Assembly: GCA_021432605.1 (NCBI GenBank)
Contig: MU271149.1
Coordinates: forward strand, 806,001-870,000
Length of the DNA: 64,000 nucleotides
Reading direction: 5' to 3'
Origin: Coniochaeta sp. PMI_546
Taxonomy: Eukaryota; Ascomycota; Sordariomycetes; Coniochaetales; Coniochaetaceae
Of the stretch, positions 11,276-22,012 are shown piece by piece. How positions within the stretch are numbered: position 1 is the first letter of the stretch; every line of letters begins with the position of its first letter. The position numbers and the translations under genes were made by a program. The notes beneath the pieces are model-generated. The model did no database searches. It was not told the DNA's origin and saw nothing but the letters and a program-made list of their open reading frames with translations.

Positions 11276-12427
11276 TCAGGCAACCTGCTCAAGCTCCAGA
11301 ATTCTGGCAGCCGTGTCAGCCATCGTCTCCTCCAAGCTCCTAAAGTTCAACTTCAAGGCGGTGTTGCCCTCATCTGCCACGATCCTCGCCGGTGTCACCT
11401 TCTTGTCCTCTCCACTCTCAGCGGGCAGTCTGCCCTGGAGCTCCGGTACCTTGGCTAGAGCGTGCACCATGGCTGTAAAAGTGAGCGGAAACCCGCCAAT
11501 GGTCAGTCTCTTGTTCGCGACTTTCGGCTCAGTCAGGGACTTGACGTGCGCATCGGCAAGGTCGCGGACGTCGATGTAGCTCGGGAACGAGGTCTGCGGG
11601 ATCGTGGCGTTGGTGCCGTTGAAGAGACTGTATACCACGCCGCTGCTGTAGTGCAGGCCTTTGGCACCTCCCTTGGTGGGCTCAATTGGTGGACCAAAGA
11701 TCAGCGCCGGCAGTAGGACGGTGACGGTGAAGCTGGGGTTGTTGGTTTTGATGAAGTCCCAGATGGCCAGTTCGCCTTCCTTCTTGCCTGAGCAGTACGA
11801 TATGTACGCATTGTTCATGGCCCGTGCTTGCTCCTGGCTTATCGGGAGCCAGGTCTCGTTGGTGATGGGGCCGGCAAGGAGCTCTTCTGGCGAGCCGGTG
11901 GTCATGGCATTGACGGAGCCGGTCACGGCGATTGACTTCAGATTTGGGGCGTGCTTGTGTGCTGAGCGTAGGATGGCGAGGTTGCTGATCTACGCGTTAG
12001 TCGCATGCGCTCAGATGTACGACCATGCCCTCTGGCTGGGATTGTCCACATACCCTTCAACACTTGGCTTGAGAAAGTCACGATCATAATCGGTATTTGC
12101 CGGATTGTCAAGAAGCGGTGCCGCTACGTGCACCACCTGAAGTATTGCATTAGCATTGGCGCCATCTTCGGGAAACGCTTCAGTGTGTTAGCTTACATGG
12201 TCGAAGTCCTTGCCCTGGAAAACAGCATCCCAGCTCTCCTCGTTGGCAAGGTCATTTACGACGACAATGTCAAGGCGATCCTTCCATTCGGGATGTAAAG
12301 CGAAGATATCGTCACCCGTTGCAGCTCGGCGGACAGTTCCGGTCACTTCATGGCCGTCCTTGATGAGAGCTTGAATGATGTGTGAGGCCACAAACGAGTT
12401 GGCTCCGGTAAGAAGTGTAGATGGCAT
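11276..12427 (-). CDS. Extended SDR, GRE2/dihydroflavonol-reductase-like
   Basis: Three exons join to 340 residues: 12427-12197, 12136-12054 and 11984-11276. Introns are 12137-12196 (GTAAGC...CAG) and 11985-12053 (GTATGT, CTAAC branch, CAG); the second uses the CAG eight bases after an earlier TAG, which keeps the expected VEGNLAILRSAHKHAPN sequence. The N-terminal Rossmann motif is T7-G-A-N-S11-F-V-A-S-H, where the central Gly of GxxGxxA is Ser. V-H-V-A-A-P follows strand 4, and Y168-C-S-G-K172 is the YxxxK pair. The family reduces aldehydes and ketones with NADPH (yeast Gre2 methylglyoxal/isovaleraldehyde reductase). The physiological substrate is unknown. It is not obviously co-regulated with the neighbouring Zn2Cys6 gene. 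Confidence 0.88.
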
Positions 12428-13293
12428 TGTGGAGGCTTATTCGATTGTATGGCTTCAGTTGGTTTACTTTCAGTGGATTTGTTTCTGTGCAAGTATGTGT
12501 GCGGTATCTGATCACCTAGCCTCAAGCTTCAGGGCCTCAAACAGCTACTTATATGTGTGTTGAGTATCTTACCCTGGCCAGCCGTGAGATCTTGTTGACT
12601 GACAAAAGGATGGCAGGGAGCGGTAACTTAGTAACCAGCGATACATGCTTATGGACCGTTAGATTCGGTAGTCATGAAACCTTATGCACAGCGGCGTCGC
12701 CTCTGCTGCAAAGGCATTCTAACCGCCGTTGCCAAATCAAGTCGACCAACACTGTGGTGTTGGTAATTGGTATAGAAGACGTGCAAAGAACAAAGAAGAG
12801 CATGCCAAGACGGCGTTACTCATCACATCACAGGACTCTAAGCATTAGCAAATGATTTCAATGGTTGTTGCGCCATTGCGTTGGCTGGCCAGACCGGTCG
12901 GCTGAGGGTGCGAACTCTTACCACCTGTGTCTTTCTGCTTACCTGACCGTTGCCGTTCCGTCGTTGGTTGCCTATTTGGGTTGTTCGCTTCGAGCAGGGC
13001 ATGCGGTCGCTGACTTGGGAATTGACTAACCTAATGTACAACTAAGGTGACCAATATCAAAAGCAGCGAACAGCACCTGTGAACGGATAAATTGAACTCG
13101 CTGACTGCAGCATATCAAGCTCTGGCACGCTATTCCGACGGTCTGCACTACGCTAACTATGTCTCCAAGACTAATGACGTTCTTGAAGCCGTTGTTGATC
13201 CCTTCCGTCGCTTTATCGGATAGTGAAACCTAGGAGAAAGTGTATCAGGCTCCGATGCTACGGTCAGGGTCGTTGATGCGGATCGTCTAGTAC
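12428..13293. other. Intergenic region
   Basis: This lies between the GRE2-like promoter and the 3' end of the Zn2Cys6 gene. There is no supported gene and no obvious repeat. Confidence 0.5.
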
Positions 13294-15169
13294 TTACATC
13301 AAGTCTGCAGAGACGCTCCTTGCGCAGAGAATATCGTCAAAGGTGTCGAACTTCCACTGTTCAATGATATGACCCCCTTCCACAGCCTTGGGGTCGAAGG
13401 CAATCCCATTCTCTTGCGTGCGATCCGATGCCCAATGTGCTGATGTTAACAGTATGGACAGGGCTACCCTCTCGGAATGCACGAGGTAAAGCTTTCTCAG
13501 CAGCGGCTCTGTTTTCAGAAACGTGTGGAGATACTGTATCTCTAAAGACAACAGGCGACTCTCTTCCTCAAGCTTCTCTGCCGAGGGCCTTAGAGCGTAC
13601 AGGATCCTGTTGATGATGACCAGTGCGGATAAGTAATTACCATAGTTAGCCGCTCTCTGGTCTTCGGCATCATTGAACAGTCTCCAGTCATCTTTCGCTG
13701 CATTTCGTGGTGCAAGAACGGGAGAGTATCGCCCAGACTTCCAGCCATATTTCTCAGCCATGTCCAGAAATGAAGCACGGAGCGAGCTAGTTGACGTTAC
13801 CAGCGCTTCGATCTTTTCCGCCGTTTGGGAGGCCCTCTTCCGGACTATGTCTCGACAAGATGACAGGAGACTGGGGATCAGGCACATCAATGGAAGGCAG
13901 CGCCAGGAGTCGGTCCACTCCTCCAATATGATCGAATCTGCCGGCTTAGTGGCAAGGATAGCTTGCCACTCTGGCCGTTCGAGAAAACAGGAGTGGTCTT
14001 CTCGCAGGCTAATGGTGAACTGCGAATCCCAGGTTAGTGTGACAGTGGAGAGCTGACCATCCGTGAAGATATACCAGTTACTTACAATCACGCCGATTGC
14101 CGCTAGTAGCAGCTGGCGTTCGAAGTCGGATCGGTAACGACTGGGTCCTCGCTTTTCAAGCAATCGGTACAGTCCCTTATGATGGTTTATCCAGGCGGCT
14201 GCATGCGTCGACTCAATACACTATCTGCTTCAGCCTAGTGGACTAAGGTACAATGCGAAAGACATTCCTACCTCATAGGAACTCAAGAGGGACACGGCAG
14301 CAAGGACATCGGCACCCATACACTCCACCGGATCAGAGATAGCAACTTTCAGTGATGCAACGGCAACCCCCAACTTCCTCATGAGAATCACGCCAGCTTT
14401 GGGGTCATGACTGGGCATGGCTAAATAGGCTGCCGCAGTCAGGGCCAGGTCGAGGGCGCTGTCAAGCACCTGGCTATGACCTATTCGTGGTGGCAGATAC
14501 CATACGTACGATGGCATCGGCATCGAGTTTCGGAGGGTCCTCGGCAGAGCATCACAGCCCGGAACAATATCGAGTCCAAACCGCAGCCTACCACAATGGA
14601 CCACGGGGATGTGGCTCAGCATCAATATTTCGAACCCCTGACGAACTGAGCTAGTGTCGGTCAGGAAGCGAAAGGGGCTCGATGCCACATATGATGAGAC
14701 AGGACTCTGTATCATATCTAACGGAGGGCTTGACTCAGAGGCAAGCCGAGTCGAACCTGACGGGGCAGAGGTTGTTGTATGACGTGGATAGTACGGCTTC
14801 CATGCTGACCGAGGATCGCTGGTATAAGAGGGAAGACCCTGAGCAGAACTGGGCCAAGCATCCGCATCCGTTCGTTTCGCAGCTCTCTTCTGGTGAAACC
14901 TCAGTCCCTCGTCAACAAATTTGGTATTCTGACGGTATCCAGGGCAAGGTCCTTTCCCAAGTCTCAGACACGGGGTACATGGTAGGAGTTCATCACACTA
15001 ATGGCAAACATGCACACCAGTAAGCAAATGTTCACTTGTATCCAGCTCACACCGGCCACCCAACACAAACACTTGGCATATGTAGACGGATTCGATAGGA
15101 GATGACCCAGACCTTAACGCGGCGCTTCTTGCACGTCTCGCATGCCTTGCTAAACGGAACTCCCGGCAT
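13294..15169 (-). CDS. Zn(II)2Cys6 transcription factor
   Basis: Four exons join to 544 residues: 15169-15113, 14997-14272, 14211-14086 and 14019-13294. Joining exon 1 to exon 2 completes a zinc cluster, C-x2-C-x6-C-x5-C-x2-C-x7-C, beginning A-C-E-T-C-K-K-R-R-V-K-C. This is the fungal binuclear zinc DNA-binding domain. The rest matches the fungal-specific regulator domain of the DUF3468 type: the segment STHAAAWINHHKGLYRLLEKRGP is typical, followed by CFLERPEW. The first intron (14998-15112) is longer than usual and has a weak donor (GTCTGG). The third (14020-14085) is 66 nt, in frame and stop-free, so it is easily missed; it has GTAAGT, an ACTAACC branch site and CAG. Target genes are unknown. 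The nearby GRE2-like and SDR reductases are possible but unproven targets. Confidence 0.85.
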
Positions 15170-17140
15170 GATTGGGAGCGCGTGGGCGTCCTTCTGAAAG
15201 CTCTACATACTTACGAGCGAGTTGGAAACTGCGCTCGTTGACGATAACGGTATGACGCTGAGCACCATTCGAAGAGGGCGGATCCTTGCTTAGGACCGGA
15301 ACTGGAATGGCATCACATCGAGGTTATCACATGGGAGCCGTCGGTTCTCTCTACCTCTTACCTCTTGACATAAATACACCAAGCGAGCGCAGCTGAACCC
15401 CTCTTCGAGATCCCGACCGAACGGCATCCAGCCTTGGCACTCGCCTTATCTCCAGGCTTCCGTTCTGTTCTACAGGATTTCGCAATCGAGAAACTCGGTC
15501 CCGTTGGTCGGGATTGAGGAGGTACATGAATGCGGTGTGCCTCTGACGAGGGGAAACCCCGACTTTTATAACAGGCCCAATCATATGATAGCAGGCCAGA
15601 CCGCCGCAAGGGCTAGCCTTCACAACGCTTACTAAGTCTGCATTACAAGCATTACCCTGCATACAGCTTTGGCTTTTGCGTCAGAAGCTCGAGTTTGCCC
15701 TTAACTCTATTAGCTTCATCCTGGGAAGTTTCCAGACTGGTCGCTGTTGCGATACGAGAAGGAGGGGCAACTCTGGTGGCGTTGAAGGCTCAGTTGTTGC
15801 TTCAAGCTGCTGCCATCCATTGCGAAGTGGATGGGGAGTGTATGTATATGGCCCGTATGATCGTATCTGATCCCATCCTCGCAGATGTGGCCATCCGCGA
15901 GTCAACCAAGCTTGGCCATCCCGTCTTTGGCCGTATGTGCAGCCAGGACAGGCTAATCAATACGGTCTGACTGCGTTGCTACGATTGTGAGAGTTTGAAA
16001 TGGATGCGGTTGTGCGGTTTTTGTTGATCTTGTGTGGTTACAGCCCCCCACTACCGGTACACTTCTGACTAGATTAGCAGTGACTATTGCTCGCTACACA
16101 GATCACATTGTCCGAGCCAAGACTTTTGGATTGAGGAGACACCCGCTTTCCATGTCGTCCGGTTCGAATGCTCGTTTGTTTCTCGACTTGAGACAATAAC
16201 AACAACAAGCAACAGGGAGTCAAGAAGGTTATTGAGCAGAGCTGCTGTCGTCTGGCCGGCCGATCGTCCTGCCAACTGGAAATGCTCACTGATGGAATGT
16301 CTCAAGTTGTGAACTCAAAATATCATCCCCGAGTATGGACGATCGAATTGCTGACGATGTCTCCACTGTCCGTCCAACCCCCCCGGCATCACGAGAAATG
16401 ATCGAACCAGACCACCAATTGATGGCAGCCAGGCACCGTTTATTCCAATGCAATTGGCCGGCTTAAGGTACGAAAAGCGGGCTGTGGATGTGCAGACTGC
16501 CATTTACCGTGGGCCGACTACCCTTGCAGGCCATGCTCAGTAGCAGCGCCGGTTGCTGCATCCGCGATAGGTGGTAATTGCACTGCTACTACTACATTAC
16601 AGCACGCTAACTTCGCTGTGGCTAACCTCACTACGGAAAACGCCATGGCGCCTCGATATCTGATATCTGGGGTCCCTGGGCTGCGGACTCCTTTTATCAT
16701 CTCCTCCCCGGAGCTCTTGGGCCGGTTGCTTCCTTCTCTTTGCTCTTCCATTGTCCCTTCAAATCGTGTGCTGTCTCTCGTTTTGCAGCAGTTTGAGTCT
16801 TCTATTCTCCCGATATCTTCTTTGGCCCTGTCGTTTGTGTGTGTAACTCTCTGTCTGTCGTTTACAAGCGTTTTTGAGTATTAGGTCGGAAACAAGCCAT
16901 GTGAGTAGCTCCTCTTGCAATCTCTCCTCGGATATCTCCACCAGGTCCGACTGTATCCAGGGCGGCGGCGGCTTGAAGCTCTCCTGAAGCTTCAGGGAGG
17001 CCGACGAATTCTGCAGACTCGCCATCTAAGCCCTTTCTACCTAGGATGATGCTATGGTTGCTGACGGAGTAAACAAACAGTTCGGACATCTTTCTCCTCT
17101 GAACACACCTATTCTCGGTTCATCCACCCTCGCTCTCAAC
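15170..17140. other. Intergenic region of about 2 kb
   Basis: This is the shared upstream region of the Zn2Cys6 gene (minus) and the DUF7707-type gene (plus). The only frame that looks slightly protein-like is the minus-strand one at 16759-17025, listed separately. Nothing else is supported. Confidence 0.5.
16759..17025 (-). CDS. Small hypothetical ORF (88 aa), doubtful
   Basis: A true ATG opens an 88-residue frame beginning MASLQNSSASLKLQES. It contains an amphipathic acidic stretch (DLVEISEERLQEELLTWL) and ends in a basic tail. It lies 115 bp from the divergent DUF7707-type gene. No domain is recognised, and it could be a first exon or chance. The composition of its first 50 residues is more protein-like than other frames nearby, which is the only reason to list it. 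Confidence 0.2.
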   Translation of the reverse strand: MASLQNSSASLKLQESFKPPPPWIQSDLVEISEERLQEELLTWLVSDLILKNACKRQTESYTHKRQGQRRYRENRRLKLLQNERQHTI

Positions 17141-17854
17141 ATGGTTGCCTTAAGAACCACCCTCCTGGCTCTGGCCTCCGCGGTTGCCGTCTCGGCAGAC
17201 TACTGGATCTCTCCCGATAGTGTCCCTTTGAGCACGAGGCGTACGTGGCACCTGTGAAGCTGGAAATCCTGCCGAAAGAGAGCTTGGCAGCTAACAATTA
17301 TCAGAATACTGGTGCCAAAATGAGCTGAGCTCGTGTCCTCTTATCTGCCAACAAGTCGAACCCCGGACTACCCTCGTCAACACCTGCGACCCCGTAAGCA
17401 TACCGCCCGTCTTTCCGATCCCATAACTTGCCTGCTAACAGCGACACAGACAGCTCTCACTTACGGCTGCCTCTGCGGCAACAACCTCCAGCCCAACGTG
17501 TCGGAATACTCCCTGACGCTTCCGTACTTCGTATGCACGGAATGGGGCACACAGTGCGTCAAGGCGTGCGGCAGCGACAACGCCTGCGCGTCCGCCTGCA
17601 GACAGGACCACCCCTGCGGTGCGCAGAAGCCGCAGACGAACTACACGACGACCTCCTCGAGCACGGAGCCCACGGCCGCGGCCACGACATCGGCCAACCA
17701 GGTCTTTGACGGCATTCCGGGCGCGACGACCACCTCGTCCTCGACCTCTGGTCAGAGCAGCAAGAATGCCGCTGCCGCTGTGGAGTTTGGCCGCGGATAC
17801 GGACTTGCTGTGGTTGCCGGCAGTCTGTTTGCGGGCTTCGCTATGATGCTCTAA
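17141..17854 (+). CDS. Secreted Cys-rich GPI-type protein (DUF7707-like)
   Basis: Three exons join to 197 residues: 17141-17240, 17305-17393 and 17450-17854. Introns are 17241-17304 (GTACGT, GCTAAC, CAG) and 17394-17449 (GTAAGC, GCTAAC, CAG). The first 19 residues are a clear signal peptide (LLALASAVAVSA). The mature domain starts with DYWISPDSVPLS and carries about 12 cysteines, including GCLCG, CVKACGSDNACASAC and HPCG. A Ser/Thr-rich stalk follows, then a C-terminal hydrophobic tail (GYGLAVVAGSLFAGFAMML), as expected for a GPI-anchored surface protein. This arrangement matches fungal proteins annotated DUF7707. The function is unknown. It could be a wall protein or a secreted effector-like protein; the GPI-type tail favours the surface. 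Confidence 0.85.
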
Positions 17855-19022
17855 ATTGCGTCTTACCTGGTGCCAGTTGTCTGCCCTGGATCAGTTCCTG
17901 AGGATCTCTTTGCATTTACATCTGGTTTGGAAGAGAAAAACAAAGACAACACTACGTATGAAGTCATACAACCTAATACGATTTAATCTAATACTGGAAG
18001 GATATGGAGCAAGGTCGTACAACGCTTGGGGAAGTCTGGCGTTCTCTGTTGCGAGCTCTGCCGGGAATGTACGTGGGACATGGGGTTTCGGGATGTGAAG
18101 CTTTTGGGAGATTGCAATTGGGGGTCGTGGCACTGTCGACTGAAGTTGTATAGCGATGAGATTGAATAATGTCATTGCATTTGGTCGGCGCCTCTGAAGC
18201 AAGTTTTTCCTAGAATGCAGTGTTGTGTGTGTGGTTGACAATGCCTTCTCGAACTCAATACAGGTAACTTGATCTTCAATTGATCTCAAGGTAAAGAAAG
18301 AACCCCCAACGTATACCATAGTACCTTATGTTTATTTGCTTCGCTTAAATGCCGTCATGGGGCAACTCAGGATTCAAGGTTGCGAGTGACAGGCCCTCCT
18401 GACCAACGGATTGCGCATTCACATGTCAACCGCGGAACGGCAAAGCTTCCATGATTGGCCCTTGAACAAAGCGGTGACCAACGACTTTTGTTGAAATCAG
18501 ATCTCGGGGTCCAAATTGCGTGGCAGCAGCGGTTCTTCCAGGTACCAGAGGTACGGCACAAAAGTAAGGTAGAAAGGTAAGGTAATTAACCAGGCACGCT
18601 TTGTGGAACTGCAGGGGGCTTTGGAAATCAAATGTGTCCAGTGGTCCACGTATGTGTACGGTACAGTCGGTAGTAGGTACGGTGATGAATTGCGAACTCG
18701 GGACATCTCCCGTCCTGTGGACTGCTGCCACAATGATTGATTCCCGTCGGCCCTGAAGTGGCCCGCTCCGTTGCTTTCCACTGTTTAAGTGTTAAGGTAC
18801 CTACCTTACCTTGGCTGCTGGACTCCCGGTCTCGTCTCGAGACTTTTTAGAAATGTTCACCGACTTCATCCCGGTTTCCGTCTCTTTCTCCGCATCACTC
18901 GAGGTATCGACAATGAAGATTATCTAGCACTCCTGTCTTCTGTACTCTACAAACCTCAACAGATCTATCGTGTTGTCACTCTTTCTCTCCAGAGGCTAAG
19001 CTTGGCACTGCAAATAATAAGC
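17855..19022. other. Intergenic region, promoter of CPT/EPT gene
   Basis: There is no supported gene. It contains clusters of the recurrent motif at 18564-18584 (GTAAGGTAGAAAGGTAAGGTA) and 18793-18812 (TAAGGTACCTACCTTACCTT, partly self-complementary). The second lies about 220 nt upstream of the CPT/EPT start codon. Confidence 0.5.
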
Positions 19023-20529
19023 ATGGCGCCTCCAAAAAGCAGCAGTGCGTCTCCCCTCCGTCACCCGAACCTTGAACCCCACCAATGTCGAATCCTCACT
19101 CTCTCCTTCTGTGTACCTATTTCACGCGATACCTTTCATGCTTCTACGGCGGCACGATGGCATTCGCGGTAGCTAACACCACGTCTAGAACGCGCTGTGG
19201 CCGAGTGCGTCTCCGAAGATGCCCTCGTTCACCTCAAGTCCTACAAGTATTCGGCCGTCGACAAGTCGCCAATATCCCACTACATCCTTAGACCCTACGT
19301 GCGTCTCTGTCCCCCTTTCCCCTTGTATACCACTCCCTTCTAACCATGTATGTCTGCAGTGGAATGCCTCCGTCAACCTTCTGCCCCTCTGGCTGGCCCC
19401 CAACATGGTGACCCTGATCGGCTTCCTCTTCATCCTCTCCAACATCGTCCTCCTCGAAATCTTCATGCCCGACCTCGTCGGCCCGGGGCCGACATGGCTC
19501 TACTACTCCTTCGCCTTCGGCCTCTTCATGTACCAAACCATGGACAACATAGACGGCAAACAAGCCCGCCGGACCGGCACCTCGAGCGGTCTGGGCGAGC
19601 TCTTCGACCACGGCATCGACAGCCTGAACTGCACGCTCGCCTCCCTCCTCGAGTGCGCAGCCATGGGCCTCGGCACATCCAAGAGCGGCGTCTTCACCGC
19701 CCTATGTCCGTGCCTGCCCATGTTCTTCTCCACGTGGGAGACGTACCACTCCCACACCTTGTACCTAGGCGTCTTTAACGGACCTACAGAGGGGATCCTG
19801 ATTGCCTGCGCCATAATGGCCATAAGCGGGTACTACGGCCCCGGCATCTGGACCACTCCCTTCGTCCAACTCCTCGGGGAGAAGTACACCTTCGGCTATT
19901 CCGATTTACTGGGCGACTTATCTTTCCGCGACGTGTGGATCACCGTCATCATCGGCAGCCTGTTGGTAGGGCACATCCCCTTCTGCATCTACCACGTCGT
20001 CAAGGCGCGCAGGGCGCGCAACCTGCCGGTGGCGCCGGTGTTTCTGGAGTGGACGCCCATGGCGGTCTACTCACTGTCAATCGGGGCCTGGCTGTACTCC
20101 CCTTACTCCACCCTCCGACGGGAGAACCACATCGTACTGTTCTGCCTCACCATGTCGTTCGTGTTTGGCCGGATGACGACAAAGATGATCCTCGCGCACC
20201 TGACGCGCCAGCCGTTCCCGTACTGGACCGTCATGCTCTGGCCGCTGGTCGGGGGCGCGATTTTGGGTAATCTGCCGCGGTTTGGTTACCCGGCTGTCAC
20301 ACACAAGGTGGAGCTGGCGTACCTGTGGGCGTATTTCTTCTTTTCGCTCGTGGTGTACAGCCGATGGGCGTATCTGGTTACCTCGAGTATCTGCGATTAC
20401 CTGGGGATTAATTGCCTTACTATTCCGTATGAGAAGCAGGTCGCCAACGAGAAGGCGGCGAAGGCTGCCAAGGGGTTGACGGTGAATGGAAGTGCGAATG
20501 GGCATGCGAACGGGAAGAAGGAGCTATGA
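19023..20529 (+). CDS. Choline/ethanolamine phosphotransferase (CPT1/EPT1)
   Basis: Three exons join to 433 residues: 19023-19044 (only 22 nt), 19189-19298 and 19360-20529. Introns are 19045-19188 (144 nt) and 19299-19359. The CDP-alcohol phosphotransferase signature DG(x2)AR(x8)G(x3)D(x3)D is complete, with D109-G110, A113-R114, G123, D127 and D131. The N-terminus has the family block KYSAVDKSPISHYILRPYWN before the first membrane helix. Multiple hydrophobic helices follow (for example MVTLIGFLFILSNIVLL). The enzyme transfers phosphocholine or phosphoethanolamine from the CDP-alcohol to diacylglycerol, the last step of the Kennedy pathway, in ER/Golgi membranes. Sequence alone does not settle CPT1 versus EPT1. 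Length is close to the yeast enzymes (about 390-410). Confidence 0.94.
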
Positions 20530-21044
20530 TGAGACAGGCTTAGAGTATACACCGGAGGGAAAAACGGAGAGGAAGACGCTTGGAAAGCGGCGTCAAGAGG
20601 GAGGGACGCACGGGGAATTCAACATTGTAGCATTGATTGCATGCGTGGTGTTTTTGCCGCGATTTTCTTGCCATACTTCCATGTCCTATGGATGGACTCA
20701 GGGGTAGCATTCTGGTTTCCGTCTTGGCTGGTTCATTCGTGCCAGGGTTTTGGCTTGCTTTGAGAGCGTTGAAAAGCATTAGAGTCTTGGGTGGCGTTGG
20801 GGAGTAAGTGATAACTGGGATATCAACACTCGCATTTGCTTCTTTATTCTCAGCTCTACCTGTAGCCCACAAAACGATAGCTATTCAACAAGTGCTTTTT
20901 ACTCTTTGCGGCATGTCTCTGCGGCGGAACATGGGTGTCTGTTGACATGCCTCACAACTCCTAGTCCCTCATCTCAACCCTGTGATCGCAGTTCCATGCT
21001 CTTTGCAGGGAACACATGCCCAAGAGCCATCGCTAAACTGTACA
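20530..21044. other. Intergenic region between convergent 3' ends
   Basis: This holds the 3' flanks of the CPT/EPT gene (plus) and the NAA38 gene (minus). No gene is seen. Confidence 0.5.
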
Positions 21045-21466
21045 CTATAATGTGACCTCTGGCTGGAGCGGACCATGCTTCATCTGACTGGCGAACTCCT
21101 CGACCTCCATCTTGACGATGTACTTCCCCGGAACGACAACCAGACCCAGATACCTGGATGTCATGTCCAACTTGACCGTGCCCGCCTCGGCTGTTTGCCT
21201 GGATGCCTCCACTCGCTTCTGCACTGATGGCTGCCGGTACTCATACGTGTGCGCCAAGACGACGTTGCTATCCTATGTTATTCGTTAGCGAGAAGCATTA
21301 TCAACACCGGGTGGAAAAGTTGGCATGAATATACCGGATCTGTGCACTTGAACTGGCCCCAAAACATGCGCGAGTCTGTCGTCGTCACTCTGAGGTTCTT
21401 GTTGAGCAGTGACCGTAGGAACTCCGCCGCCTCTTCCTTATCGGGACTGCTGCCTTGACCCTCCAT
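21045..21466 (-). CDS. LSM-domain NatC auxiliary subunit (NAA38/LSMD1)
   Basis: Two exons join to 119 residues: 21466-21335 and 21272-21045. The intron 21273-21334 has a CGCTAAC branch site and TAG acceptor, and removing it restores TDPDSNVVLAHTYEYR. The protein has the Sm fold pattern: Sm1 LRVTTTDSRMFWGQFKCTD with the SNVVL strand, and Sm2 RYLGLVVVPGKYIVKMEV. The short Sm fold with HTYEYR is characteristic of LSMD1/NAA38 (yeast Mak31), the small subunit of the NatC N-terminal acetyltransferase. It is not a canonical spliceosomal Lsm. The length is normal for the family. Confidence 0.85.
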
Positions 21467-21627
21467 CGCGCGCGATACTTTTTGTTAGCTCATCTGGGAA
21501 GAATGAGGCCTAAGGTGTCTTGTGGACTGAATAGCCAGAGGTCCAGTAAATGCTCTAATCCAACGTCGAGAAGCCGTGGGAAGGGACCCCATTCGGCTGC
21601 ATTCCGATGATCCCTGCCACTACCAGG

Positions 21628-21643
21628 TCGATAAGCTTATCGA
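21628..21643. repeat. Perfect 16-bp palindrome with partial repeat
   Basis: TCGATAAGCTTATCGA reads identically on both strands, and its TCGATAAGCT half is repeated immediately after it (21640-21649). It is about 180 nt upstream of the NAA38 start. It may be a dimeric binding site. The text ATCGATAAGCTT also occurs in common cloning polylinkers, but the flanks do not. Confidence 0.65.
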
Positions 21644-21752
21644 TAAGCTCGGCCGCAGCTCCGTACATTCGACGGGATCGGCATCGAGTCATCATCGTCG
21701 TCATTCCTTCTTCAATTCCTTCATGGTTCGTGCCTTGCGTCTGCCTTGCGTT

Positions 21753-21962
21753 TTACAGTCTCTCCTCATAGCATAACACTAGGCGACCGAGGGCTTCTAT
21801 AGCAGCTCTGCGACCGAAGACCTTCACGAATGCTAGCCTCCAACAAATCGTTGCAGGTATCGCCATGATTCCCAGTCCAGTGGCAATATAAAGCCACTTC
21901 TCCCGACGCGACTGAGCAGATCCACTCCTTTTCAAACGCCGACCGATCACAACTCGTACCAT
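21753..21962 (-). CDS. Small hypothetical protein with one TM segment, doubtful
   Basis: This is a 69-residue frame from a true ATG. The N-terminus is basic (VVIGRRLKRSGSAQSRREK), followed by one hydrophobic segment (WLYIATGLGIMAIPATICW) and a basic amphipathic tail. This could fit a small mitochondrial or ER membrane protein. The start lies only 50 bp from the divergent RAD2 start. No homologue is recognised, so chance remains likely. Confidence 0.27.
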   Translation of the reverse strand: MVRVVIGRRLKRSGSAQSRREKWLYIATGLGIMAIPATICWRLAFVKVFGRRAAIEALGRLVLCYEERL

Positions 21963-22012
21963 TCGACTACTGTTAGCGCCTCCCGTGACTCTACCTCAGC
22001 TCGTCGTCAGAC

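Larger units (their letters stand above)
21467..22012. other. Intergenic region between NAA38 and RAD2
   Basis: This is a divergent promoter region. It holds a perfect 16-bp palindrome at 21628-21643 and a small minus-strand ORF at 21753-21962, both listed separately. Confidence 0.5.

Noticed and set aside
11276-15169. Secondary-metabolite cluster (reductases plus Zn2Cys6 regulator)
   Set aside because: There is no backbone enzyme (PKS, NRPS, terpene synthase) nearby, and the reductases are of common types.
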